From assembly GCA_031553755.1 (NCBI GenBank), contig JAVBKZ010000061.1:51234-115233 (forward strand): a DNA stretch of 64,000 nt, read 5' to 3'. Positions within the stretch are counted from its first letter, which is position 1; each line of letters starts with the position of its first letter. The translations under genes and the position numbers were made by a program. Shown here piece after piece: positions 19,532 to 27,878 of the stretch. The stretch comes from JAIRVZ01 sp031553755 (GTDB taxonomy: Bacteria > Bacteroidota > Bacteroidia > Bacteroidales > Azobacteroidaceae). The notes under the pieces were generated by a model. It was not told the DNA's origin. It made no database searches and saw only the letters and a list, made by a program, of their open reading frames with translations.

Positions 19532-20302
19532 ATGCTTATGCTTTCGATAATTACCGTTTGTTATAACTCTGAAAAAAAAATTAAAAGAACTTTTGATTCG
19601 GTTATTAATCAGCGATTTAAACCTAAAGAATATATTGTTATAGACGGAGGTTCGACTGACGGGACGGTTGAAATTATTAAAGAATACGAATTGTTATTTA
19701 AAAATAAAGGCGTTGAATTTAAATGGATTTCTGAAAAAGACAATGGTATATACGACGCGATGAACAAAGGAGTCTGCTTTGTAACTCAACCTTGGATTCA
19801 ATTCCTAAATAGCGATGATTATTATTTGAATGATTACGTTTTGGAAAACATAAAAGAATGTTTGTCAAAATCAAATGTCCAAATCGTTTACGGACGAATT
19901 TTGTGGGAAAACGAAAGCAGACAAAAGGTTGTATTTGATGTTCCGGTTAATAAATTAAAAATCAACTATTTGTTTGGTTGTCCTGTATATCAGCCGGCAA
20001 CCTTTTATTCTTCTTTATTGTTTGAAAAATACAAATTTGATACATCTTATTTTATTTCTGCAGATTACAAAATGTTTGTACAAATGATAAAGGACAACGT
20101 GAAATTTGAATTTATACCAAGATTCATTACTCTTTTTGATGAGGGTGGAATATCTTCCGTAGAAAAATACAATTTATCTGTTCAGGAAAACATAAGGCTC
20201 TTGAAGGAATGTGACGTTTATTCGGGATTCGTCCGTCTAAGTAAATACACCAAAATCTACAAATTATTCCATATTTTTTTGGAATTGTATTCTAAGTTGT
20301 AA
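19532..20302 (+). CDS. Glycosyltransferase family 2
   Basis: The 256-aa enzyme has a GT-A fold: N-terminal LSIITVCYNSEKKIKRTFDS, the donor-binding VIDGGSTDGTVEII, the WISEKDNGIYDAMNKG segment common in this subgroup, and LNSDDYY as the DxD-like metal motif. It probably adds one sugar to a lipid-linked glycan at the inner membrane. Either ATG 19532 or ATG 19538 could be the start. It follows the DUF5672 gene by 14 bp. Confidence 0.92.
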   Translation: MLMLSIITVCYNSEKKIKRTFDSVINQRFKPKEYIVIDGGSTDGTVEIIKEYELLFKNKGVEFKWISEKDNGIYDAMNKGVCFVTQPWIQFLNSDDYYLNDYVLENIKECLSKSNVQIVYGRILWENESRQKVVFDVPVNKLKINYLFGCPVYQPATFYSSLLFEKYKFDTSYFISADYKMFVQMIKDNVKFEFIPRFITLFDEGGISSVEKYNLSVQENIRLLKECDVYSGFVRLSKYTKIYKLFHIFLELYSKL

Positions 20303-20337
20303 ATTTTTATACACTATATTAATAATGCAAATTTGAA

Positions 20338-21294
20338 TTGAAAGTTTCCATTATCATACCGATATATAAGGTCGAACAATACATTGAAAGATGTTTGTTT
20401 TCTGCCCTTAATCAGTCATGCCCGGATATAGAATATGTTTTGGTAAATGACGCGACTCCCGATGATAGCATGTCTATTGTAGCGAAAATGCTGGCGCAAT
20501 ATCCTCAAAAGAATGTCAAAATTATAAATCAACCGGAAAACAGAGGTTTGTCGGCCGCTCGTAATACCGGAATAAAAGAAGCCACGGGTGATTATGTTTA
20601 TTTTTTAGATAGCGATGATGAACTCCCTTTGAATGCTATCGAAATATTGCTTGCTGAAATAAACGATAAATTTCCGGACATGGTTATTGGAGAAATTGAC
20701 GTAGTTGGAGCAAATCGAAATAACTATCCATTGCTAAAACTTAAAAATGGAGATTGGTTGGAAAACGAACAAATAGCACAAACTTTTCTGTCAAAAAAAT
20801 GGTATGAAATGGCATGCAATAAGCTCGTAAAACGAGAAATTTTTACGACAAATAACTGTTACTTCAAAGAAGGTATTTTACATGAAGATAATTTATGGTC
20901 TTTTCAATTGGCGCTATGTGCTCGTTCGATGGCTGTCACGAATGAAGTTACATATATTTATCATATTCATCAACAGTCGATTACTCAAAGCAAAACTCAA
21001 AAGAATATAGAAAGCCATTACTTTGTTTTAAACGAAATAATACAGATGTCAAAAGAAAATTTTTTGTTTGATAAATTTCCCGAATTGGTGGATTATTTAG
21101 ATAATCAAAGAGTATTCTTTTTGAAAACGTTACTTAAAAATTCGTTTGATAAAGAATATATAAGAACACAATCCCAAAAAATTGATCGGCTTTATGAAGA
21201 CAGTATTCGTAAAAAAAAGAAAAGGTCTATTGCTGTATTTTTGAAAGATATTGTTTTGAATTTATGGATAAAAAATAAGGTGCGTCATTTTTGA
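20338..21294 (+). CDS. Glycosyltransferase family 2, TTG start
   Basis: This 318-aa GT-A enzyme begins with MKVSIIIPIYKVEQYIERC and has the donor-binding VLVNDATPDDS and the metal motif FLDSDDELP. The C-terminal part (HEDNLWSFQLALC) matches capsule or LPS-type GT2 enzymes. The reading frame has a stop at 20323-20325 and no ATG before the conserved start, so TTG 20338 is the only reasonable initiation codon. Its stop lies within a strong bidirectional terminator, closing the cluster that starts at 16310. Confidence 0.9.
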   Translation: MKVSIIIPIYKVEQYIERCLFSALNQSCPDIEYVLVNDATPDDSMSIVAKMLAQYPQKNVKIINQPENRGLSAARNTGIKEATGDYVYFLDSDDELPLNAIEILLAEINDKFPDMVIGEIDVVGANRNNYPLLKLKNGDWLENEQIAQTFLSKKWYEMACNKLVKREIFTTNNCYFKEGILHEDNLWSFQLALCARSMAVTNEVTYIYHIHQQSITQSKTQKNIESHYFVLNEIIQMSKENFLFDKFPELVDYLDNQRVFFLKTLLKNSFDKEYIRTQSQKIDRLYEDSIRKKKKRSIAVFLKDIVLNLWIKNKVRHF

Positions 21295-21307
21295 CACACC
21301 TTATTTT
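21272..21307. terminator. Bidirectional intrinsic terminator
   Basis: An 11-bp stem (21272-21282 with 21297-21307) is extended by a 4-bp inner stem and has A/T-rich arms on both sides. It can stop the plus-strand GT2 transcript and the minus-strand lipoprotein transcript. Confidence 0.85.
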
Positions 21308-21334
21308 ATTAATCACTGTTTTTATTAGATTTTA

Positions 21335-22708
21335 TTACCACCAAATAGAAATTTTACTTCCTTCCGGGTGTTTATACCATTCTTTGTTCACAGCGCCATT
21401 ACTTTTTACCCAAGCCTCATATTCGGGATAAGCTTCGAAGAATGAAGTTTCTTCCCAAGCGTGGCGAGTTAATACAGGAACTTTGAATCCCCAAACATAA
21501 CCTTGATTATCGCAGTAAGTTGTAGAATTGTCTTTTGCTACTCCAATAGTTGATGCCGATGGATAAATGCTGCTATAAGCATCAGTCGGATTGTAACCTT
21601 TCATGTGAATTTCAAAATTACCTACATTGAAATGTCTGGTATCCGTATTGATAAAGAAGTTTTGAGTTTCTGTATTCATTACGGCTCCAATGAAGTTTGC
21701 TATCATGGCGTCTCCTTCGGCTTTGCTTGTAACCGAACGGTCTTTGCCTCTGAAAGTAACAGTCAAAGTGAAAAGGTCGCCTCCAACATTGATAAATCCT
21801 GGTTCTACATTGTAATATTTAGCTCCGGAAATATTTACTTTCTGATTTTTTCCTGTTTTGGAATTGATGTATGTTGCATGAGTCGCGTCTGTAGATGTTA
21901 CCCAATCAATATTGTTAAGGGTGATTATAGGATGCGCTCCACTAATATCTACAGTCGAACTTAAACTATTTGGAGGAATAACTTCATTCCAATTTCCTAA
22001 TGTAAGTTTAGCTTCATAATTATCAATGTATTTAGAGTCTAATCCTTCAAGAACAAGACCTACTTTTTCGGGGAACATTCCACCTACCGTACGCAAGTGC
22101 ATTACCACTTTCACACATTCTCTCCAACTTTGATTTGGAGCCTGATTCATATTCACTGTTTTAGCTTCGATGTCGTAGTCAACAACAACGTCGCTGAAAT
22201 CAGCGTCTACAATAGCCGCGAAAAAAGGCCAGCTGTCATCAAACATAGCTACACCACTTGAGTGATAGAATGTAAATGGGCCGTCGCTTGTCACATACTC
22301 ATTTACGGCATCTTCAGGAATCATAATGTTTCCAGCCGAAGCAGCGCGAAGAGATGTCGCCATAATGGGGAAATTTTCCACTAATTTTGTGTCGTTTTCA
22401 TCATAAATGTTTACATAAGTGTCGACAGATGAAACAATATTTACAGTGGTGTTTGTGATTGGAGAAACATTTTGTCCGGAAATAACTTTAGCTACCGGAG
22501 AAATGCTCGCTGTCATAGACTCAATACCCGAAGCAGTTGGGTAATCAATGCGTATCGTACGACAACCTACGGGAACTACTAATTCAACCGAAGTTCCGGC
22601 TGTTTCACCTACTCCTCCATTAGGAGCGTTGAGGATTTCTTCATCAGAAGAACATGCGTGCAATGCTAACGCGCCAATGCAAACAAATAATAAATGTTTG
22701 ATTTTCAT
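21335..22708 (-). CDS. LruC-domain surface lipoprotein, paralog 1
   Basis: The 457-aa lipoprotein has lipobox LALHAC followed by SSDEE, a Ser/acidic signal of the kind linked to surface export in Bacteroidetes. A small N-terminal beta domain (about 25-130) precedes the LruC/DUF4842-like region, which includes GPFTFYHSSGV, a DADFSDVVVDYD motif (calcium-loop-like) and VWGFKVPVLTRHAWE near the C-terminus. I placed the start at 22708 because it creates the lipoprotein signal and matches the paralog; an in-frame ATG at 22828 would bury it. It is clearly homologous to the next gene along its length. Function is unknown; its position inside a glycan cluster suggests a surface role. Confidence 0.85.
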   Translation of the reverse strand: MKIKHLLFVCIGALALHACSSDEEILNAPNGGVGETAGTSVELVVPVGCRTIRIDYPTASGIESMTASISPVAKVISGQNVSPITNTTVNIVSSVDTYVNIYDENDTKLVENFPIMATSLRAASAGNIMIPEDAVNEYVTSDGPFTFYHSSGVAMFDDSWPFFAAIVDADFSDVVVDYDIEAKTVNMNQAPNQSWRECVKVVMHLRTVGGMFPEKVGLVLEGLDSKYIDNYEAKLTLGNWNEVIPPNSLSSTVDISGAHPIITLNNIDWVTSTDATHATYINSKTGKNQKVNISGAKYYNVEPGFINVGGDLFTLTVTFRGKDRSVTSKAEGDAMIANFIGAVMNTETQNFFINTDTRHFNVGNFEIHMKGYNPTDAYSSIYPSASTIGVAKDNSTTYCDNQGYVWGFKVPVLTRHAWEETSFFEAYPEYEAWVKSNGAVNKEWYKHPEGSKISIWW

Positions 22709-23095
22709 ATTAATATAATTTAAATTTATGTCTTGAAAATGAATATCACTATCCAGTTGTTTAAGTGAAAAATAAATAAAATTTAATAAAATTAACACAA
22801 TTGAAAAATTATTAAAGTCAAATTCCATGCCAATTTTAGTATTTGAAAATACTAAGCGTGTGATAAATTAGAAACACTCCTTTGTTTAATATCTTAATTT
22901 TATTGAAAAAGATAAGTTTAACTGTGTGTTACATTTGTCGTCAACCTAATTGAAATTTACCTTATTATCAGTGTGTTTGTTTTCCTATGCAAAGTTACAA
23001 TAATGTTTTAATATTTTATAAAATTTGTAAAAAATATTTATTTTTAAGTTGAATTAAAAACGAATTTTCAGTAAATGCCTTATTTTATATGCAAA
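22709..23095 (-). promoter_or_regulatory. Long leader region of LruC paralog 1
   Basis: On the minus strand a TAACTTTG box (22990-22997), in the TTGTAACTTTGC context typical of Bacteroidetes promoters, lies about 280 nt before the start codon. This predicts an unusually long 5' leader. It carries GTGTG blocks (plus-strand reading) at 22858, 22924 and 22971, also seen in the leader of paralog 2. The -33 element is weak. Confidence 0.5.
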
Positions 23096-23124
23096 AAGGC
23101 GTGCTCTGAAAACAGGCACGCCTT
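23093..23124 (-). terminator. Intrinsic terminator of LruC paralog 2
   Basis: A perfect 9-bp GC-rich stem (23096-23104 with 23116-23124) has an 11-nt loop. On the minus strand a T-run follows the hairpin, so it terminates transcription of the gene ending at 23193. Confidence 0.9.
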
Positions 23125-23192
23125 CCTTGAAATTAATAATTTTTCATTTATTCCATCGATAACGATTAAATTTTACCGGGAACTATTTTTAT

Positions 23193-24572
23193 TTACCACC
23201 AATCGCAGATTTTAGTCACATCCGGATTTTTATACCAGTTGGCATTAGTCGCGCCTTTGCTGGTGACCCAAGCTGTATATTCAGGATAAGCTTTGTAGAA
23301 TGAGATTTTTTCCCATGCGTGGCGAGTCATGACCGGTGTTTTGAATCCCCATACATAACCGTTTTTTTCTGAATAAGTTGTAGACGCGTCCATTGTTAAT
23401 GACGCGGAAGCTACATGTTCATCATATTTTGTATATGCCGCGGTAGGTTTGTATCCTTTCATGTGAATTTCTCTTACATCTATAAAGTCGTTTGTTACTC
23501 CGATATAGAAATTTTGACTTTCAGTGTCCATTACTGAATTGATGAAATTAGATATCATAGCGTCACCTTCTTCTTTGCTGATAGTTGAACGATCTTTTCC
23601 CCTGAAAATAACAGTCAAAGTGAAAAGGTCTCCACCTGTGTTGATAAAACCTGGACATACGTTGTAGAAGCGAGATTGTCCATCGGTTGGATTCAATTTT
23701 TGAGTTTGACCTGTTTTGGAATTAACATATTCTGCAGTTAACGGACCGGTAGTAATCAGCCAATTGAATCCATCGAAAGTAATAACCGGATTTGTTCCGG
23801 TCATGTCTACGTTTCCGTTTATTCTTTTTCCACCCGGTAAATTTGTATTCCAGTTTCCGATTGTCATTGTGCATTCGTAACTGTCGATATATTTAGTATC
23901 TAATCCTTCGAGAGCTAATCCTGCGAATTTAGGATAGCCACCGCCGACAGCGCGTAAATGCATTACTACTTTGATACATTCTCTCCAACTTTGATTTGGA
24001 GCTACGTTCATATCCACAGTTTTCGCTTCGATATCGTAGTCAATTACTACATCATTGAAGTCGCCGTCATTTGTATATGAATTGGGCCAGCTGTCATCGA
24101 ACATAACTACTCCGCTTGAATGATAGAAAGTAAATGGTCCATCGCTTGTTACATATTCTTTTACCGCGTCTTCAGGAAGAGTGATAGTTCCAGCGGGCAC
24201 TTGTACGACTCTTGACGATGTAGCAAGGATAGGGTAGTTTTCAACTAAAGGATTTCCGTCTTCATCATAAACGTTTACATACGTATCGACCGGAGAAACA
24301 ATGTTAACGGTTGTGTTTGTGAATGGAGAAACATCGCGTCCCGGAGTAACTTTAGCTACCGGAGAGATGTTTGCTGTCAAAGATTCGATACCAGAAGCGG
24401 TTGGATAGTCAACGCGTATTTCACGGCAACCAACAGGAACAACCAAATTGACTGAAGTCGCAACTACTTCTCCTGCTACTTCGTTAGAAGTATTCAAAAT
24501 TTCTTCATCAGAAGAACATGCATGTAAAGCTAATGCGCCAATACATGCGAATAATAAATGTTTGATTTTCAT
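23193..24572 (-). CDS. LruC-domain surface lipoprotein, paralog 2
   Basis: The 459-aa lipoprotein is a tandem paralog of the preceding entry. It has the same signal (LALHACSSDEE), the shared VELVVPVGCR-like segment, GPFTFYHSSGVVMFDDSWP, a complete DGDFNDVVIDYDIE motif, and the same C-terminal VWGFKTPVMTRHAWE and final WW. The calcium-loop-like motif is more canonical here than in paralog 1 (Gly-Asp-Phe-Asn versus Ala-Asp-Phe-Ser). Each copy has its own leader and terminator, so they are separate transcription units. LruC-domain proteins have no established biochemical role that I know. Confidence 0.87.
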   Translation of the reverse strand: MKIKHLLFACIGALALHACSSDEEILNTSNEVAGEVVATSVNLVVPVGCREIRVDYPTASGIESLTANISPVAKVTPGRDVSPFTNTTVNIVSPVDTYVNVYDEDGNPLVENYPILATSSRVVQVPAGTITLPEDAVKEYVTSDGPFTFYHSSGVVMFDDSWPNSYTNDGDFNDVVIDYDIEAKTVDMNVAPNQSWRECIKVVMHLRAVGGGYPKFAGLALEGLDTKYIDSYECTMTIGNWNTNLPGGKRINGNVDMTGTNPVITFDGFNWLITTGPLTAEYVNSKTGQTQKLNPTDGQSRFYNVCPGFINTGGDLFTLTVIFRGKDRSTISKEEGDAMISNFINSVMDTESQNFYIGVTNDFIDVREIHMKGYKPTAAYTKYDEHVASASLTMDASTTYSEKNGYVWGFKTPVMTRHAWEKISFYKAYPEYTAWVTSKGATNANWYKNPDVTKICDWW

Positions 24573-25273
24573 ATTAATAAATTATATAGAATTTTTGTAT
24601 ATCATCCCAGAGGGTTAATAATTATTACGCCGCGATTTGTCCCAACCAGAGCAGTTAAAATCACATTAATTTTAATAAAATCAATAATAGATACCGTTGA
24701 TACGTCAAAAAAAGTACAATCAAATTTTTTATGCTTATTCTAAATGGTCGAATAAACAAAGTGTGTGATAAAAATGAACCAAATTAATCTTATTAAAACT
24801 TATTCGGATAGTTAATAAGTTTAATGACGATTCTTCCTTTCAACCGGTGTGTTGGTTGTTTTGTTGAATAGAAATTGCTGATATACAATTGATCATTTGT
24901 GTGTATCTCAATATTTTATCCATCGTTTTCCTTTTACCTTTTTACCTTACTCGTATCGTGTAATGTGTAACTTGGCCGCAAAGTTACGACAAAAAATATT
25001 TTATCCAAAAAAAAGTGAATTTTTTTTACTTTTATTTAAATTTTATATTTTTTATAAGAAATTGTTTGAAAATTTCGAGTAGGGTTATAGATTAACACCT
25101 CTCTCCAAACCTTTACTGTAAGGGAGGGTTTAACTTATGCTCAGAATCAGGCGAAAGCGGCTCCCTTTTTTGTGGAGAAGGCGGAGAGAGGTGCCCCAAC
25201 TCGTTTATAATTTATTAAGGTTTGGGAATATTGATTTATATTTGCATCAAATTTTTGTTTAAAATATTGACAA
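24573..25273. other. 701-bp intergenic region: leader, palindromic element, promoter
   Basis: Three things are visible here. First, a minus-strand TAACTTTG box (24979-24986) about 400 nt before the paralog 2 start, with GTGTG blocks at 24761, 24847 and 24899. Second, a palindromic element at 25096-25193. Third, a plus-strand TATATTTG box (25237-25244) 29 nt before the GT10 gene. I see no credible coding sequence. Confidence 0.55.
25096..25193. repeat. Palindromic intergenic element with 11-bp inverted ends
   Basis: The ends CACCTCTCTCC (25096-25106) and GGAGAGAGGTG (25183-25193) are exact reverse complements. The interior is far more GC-rich than its surroundings. The look is that of a dispersed non-coding palindromic repeat, but only one copy is in this window. 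Confidence 0.6.
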
Positions 25274-26206
25274 ATGAAAAAACAGATAAAAATATATTTT
25301 TCCGATTTTTGGCCGGATTTCGATATGAATCATAATTTTATTTCAGATATTTTGTCTGTTGATTATGAAATATCACTTGATAAAAATCCGGATTATTTGT
25401 TTTTTTCATCTTTCGGACAAAATCATTTGAAGTGGAATAATTGTATAAAGGTTTATTTTACAGGAGAAAATGATGTTCCCGACTTTAACCTGTGCGATTA
25501 TGCTATGGGGTTTCATCATATTTCGTTTGAAGACCGTTATCTCCGTTATCCATTGTATGTTTTATATAATGGATTTCAAGAATTATCCGTAAAAAGGATA
25601 GAAAAAGAAGAAGTGTTGAATCGTAAATTTTGCAATTTTATTTATTCTAATAATAAATGGGCTGATCCAATCCGGGAAAAATTCTTTCATCAACTGTCGC
25701 GATATAAAAAAATAGATTCGGGAGGAGCGTGTTTGAATAATATAGGAAAACGGGTTGGAGATAAAATATCTTTCATCAAAGATTACAAATTTACCATCGC
25801 GTTTGAAAATAGTTGTGTTTCGGGATACACGACGGAAAAAATATCTGAGCCGATGAGGGTTAATTCTTTACCAATTTATTGGGGAAATCCGAAAGTAGAA
25901 CTTGATTTCAACAAACATTCATTTATTTGTGTCGCCGATTTTAATACAATAGATGAATCTATCGAAGAAATAATCCGTTTAGATAACGATGATAATGCTT
26001 ATTTAGAAAAATTATCACAACCTTGGTTGCAAGAAAAAAACTTCGATGACTGGCAAAATGAATTAAAAGTATTTTTATTCAATATATTAAAACAGCCATT
26101 GGTTGCCGCGAAAAGAACAACTTGTTATGGTTTTACTCAACGATATATGGCAAGGCAAAAAAAACTATCAGGTTTAGGAATGCTGTCCAAATTTATTAAA
26201 TCGTAA
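25274..26206 (+). CDS. GT10 alpha-1,3/4-fucosyltransferase
   Basis: The 310-aa protein has the C-terminal GDP-fucose-binding signature of family GT10: KFTIAFENSC followed by SGYTTEKISEPM, then LPIYWGNPKVELDFN. It also has an N-terminal SDFWPDFD segment and the YFTGEN motif. GT10 enzymes transfer fucose from GDP-fucose to GlcNAc or Glc, making Lewis-type epitopes on LPS, capsule or glycoproteins. The C-terminus is basic and probably membrane-associated. It starts a two-gene unit with the next gene (2-bp gap). Confidence 0.9.
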   Translation: MKKQIKIYFSDFWPDFDMNHNFISDILSVDYEISLDKNPDYLFFSSFGQNHLKWNNCIKVYFTGENDVPDFNLCDYAMGFHHISFEDRYLRYPLYVLYNGFQELSVKRIEKEEVLNRKFCNFIYSNNKWADPIREKFFHQLSRYKKIDSGGACLNNIGKRVGDKISFIKDYKFTIAFENSCVSGYTTEKISEPMRVNSLPIYWGNPKVELDFNKHSFICVADFNTIDESIEEIIRLDNDDNAYLEKLSQPWLQEKNFDDWQNELKVFLFNILKQPLVAAKRTTCYGFTQRYMARQKKLSGLGMLSKFIKS

Positions 26207-26208
26207 TC

Positions 26209-27150
26209 ATGGAGTTCAGACTAAAGTATCGGGAAATAAATAATTCTTTTGATAAAAAATTGATTTTTCATTTAGGTTGCGATGGCGGTTTTTTTTCCGA
26301 ATACAATAATATGATTCTTGCGATGCTTTATTGCTTGGAGCATAATATTCAATTTACTTTATATTCTAAAGATGCTAATTTCGGAATAAAAAACGGATGG
26401 CCGGATTATTTTTTGCCTTTCTGCGAAGAAAATACGAATTCTTTCAATCGTTTTTTTAATTACAGGCCGATACGAAAATATAAAATCGAGGCGGTTCAAA
26501 AATTGTATGGATTATCAGTCGGATTTTTCAGAAAAACATTGGATAAAAATACGTTTATCACATCCGATTTATGGAATGAAATAAGAAACCTTCCTGTTGA
26601 AAAAACATATTCGATCGCGCGATTGAATTTACGAGGAAATCTGAGGGATATTTGCAGGGAATTAATTTCAATGACCTGGAGGTATAATACTGAAACGCAA
26701 GTGTTTGTGGGTGAAATAAAACAAACGCTGAATCTTCCTGAAAAATATGCGGGATTTCATATTCGTGGCGGAGATAAATTCATTGAAACTCAGATTCAAA
26801 GCATTGATATCTATATGAAAAAATCACACGAATTATCCGGAATCAAAGATATTTTTGTTCTGACCGATGATTATACCGTGATTGAAAATCTCCGTGAAAA
26901 TTATCATGGTTATTCATTTTTTACACTTTGCGAGGAGCAGGAAAGAGGTTATTATCACCAACAATTTAAAAAACAAAGTAAGGAGCAAAAACGCAAACAG
27001 TTGCTTAATTTGTTTGTTTCGATGGATTTGCTTGCAGAATCGGAATTTTTTATCGGAACGTTCAGTTCCAATCCTGGAATGTATTTAGGGATGAGAATGA
27101 AACCGGAAAAAACTTATTCGGTTGATATTCCGGAATGGCGAATTTGGTAA
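26209..27150 (+). CDS. GT23-like fucosyltransferase-fold protein
   Basis: The 313-aa protein carries GFHIRGGDKFIE, the HxRxxDK motif of the NodZ/FUT8 alpha-1,6-fucosyltransferase superfamily. Near the C-terminus LFVSMDLLAESEFFIGTFSS parallels the donor-binding segment of FUT8 (FLSQADFLVCTFSS). The first part (LIFHLGCDGGFFSEYNN) suits a GT-B nucleotide-sugar enzyme. Two bases separate it from a GT10 gene, so both probably use GDP-fucose on one glycan. Donor and linkage are inferred. Confidence 0.7.
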   Translation: MEFRLKYREINNSFDKKLIFHLGCDGGFFSEYNNMILAMLYCLEHNIQFTLYSKDANFGIKNGWPDYFLPFCEENTNSFNRFFNYRPIRKYKIEAVQKLYGLSVGFFRKTLDKNTFITSDLWNEIRNLPVEKTYSIARLNLRGNLRDICRELISMTWRYNTETQVFVGEIKQTLNLPEKYAGFHIRGGDKFIETQIQSIDIYMKKSHELSGIKDIFVLTDDYTVIENLRENYHGYSFFTLCEEQERGYYHQQFKKQSKEQKRKQLLNLFVSMDLLAESEFFIGTFSSNPGMYLGMRMKPEKTYSVDIPEWRIW

Positions 27151-27154
27151 CTTT

Positions 27155-27814
27155 TCAAACAAATTTTTGATGGTATTCCCAAATGGCGAAAAAAATGCCG
27201 ATGACGGATAAAATCATAATAACAACTCCAACGACTCTATTCATCAGCCAAAGTCCTCTTACATTGAAATTTCCACGTAATTTTCCTATCAAGTAAGTGA
27301 TTAAAAACCACCAGGATAAAGCTCCGGCGGCAATACCCATAAGTCCTAACAAAAGAGAAGGTATAAATGAATATTCATCCGAAATAAAATTAAACCGGGC
27401 AAATAAAGCGAGAAAAAGAAATATAATGAACGGATTGGATAGTGTGAGTAGAAAAGCCGTAAAGGTATCTTGGTGATATGTGACAGGAGCGACTTTGGGT
27501 TTAATCAGGTTTTTAGTCGGATTGGAACGATAGGTGTAAATTCCGAAAATCATTAACAATAACCCGCCAATAATCTGTAAAATTTCTTGATTGTTTTGTA
27601 TGAAATCAATAACAATCCCCATTCCCAAACAGGTTAATAAGGCATAAAAAAGGTCGGAACATGTAGCGCCGATTCCGGATGCGAAACCATGCCATCTGCC
27701 TTTGTTTAGCGTTCTTTGTATGCATAGCAGGCCTATGGGTCCCATTGGAGCGGAAACTAATATTCCTATGATAAAACCTTTAAAAAGAATATACCCTGTC
27801 ATAACGAAATGCAA
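27155..27814 (-). CDS. LysE family translocator
   Basis: The 219-aa inner-membrane protein has about six TM segments and LysE/RhtB features: an N-terminal GFIIGILVSAPMGPIGLLCIQRTL segment split by a turn, and LLTLSNPFIIFLFLALFARF. Such proteins export amino acids or related small molecules; the substrate here is unknown. It lies downstream of mdh, with a terminator between them, and converges with the fucosyltransferase pair. Confidence 0.88.
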   Translation of the reverse strand: MHFVMTGYILFKGFIIGILVSAPMGPIGLLCIQRTLNKGRWHGFASGIGATCSDLFYALLTCLGMGIVIDFIQNNQEILQIIGGLLLMIFGIYTYRSNPTKNLIKPKVAPVTYHQDTFTAFLLTLSNPFIIFLFLALFARFNFISDEYSFIPSLLLGLMGIAAGALSWWFLITYLIGKLRGNFNVRGLWLMNRVVGVVIMILSVIGIFFAIWEYHQKFV

Positions 27815-27820
27815 AGATAA

Positions 27821-27864
27821 AAAAAGAAGTTAGAATTTATACTTCTAACTTCTAACTTCTTTTT
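27821..27864 (-). terminator. Intrinsic terminator of mdh
   Basis: A 14-bp A/T-rich stem (27821-27834 with 27851-27864) is followed on the minus strand by a T-rich tail. It lies 15 bp after the mdh stop. The arm sequence TAACTTC is repeated, so alternative pairings exist. Confidence 0.7.
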
Positions 27865-27878
27865 TCTTCGATCATATC

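Noticed and set aside
22709..22828. Upstream in-frame start for LruC paralog 1
   Set aside because: The 40 extra residues are AT-driven and would place the lipoprotein signal inside the protein; the paralog starts at the equivalent of 22708.
24558..25082. Two 61-aa plus-strand frames in the 701-bp gap
   Set aside because: Composition is that of AT-rich leader DNA, they lack conserved motifs, and they overlap the leader of LruC paralog 2.
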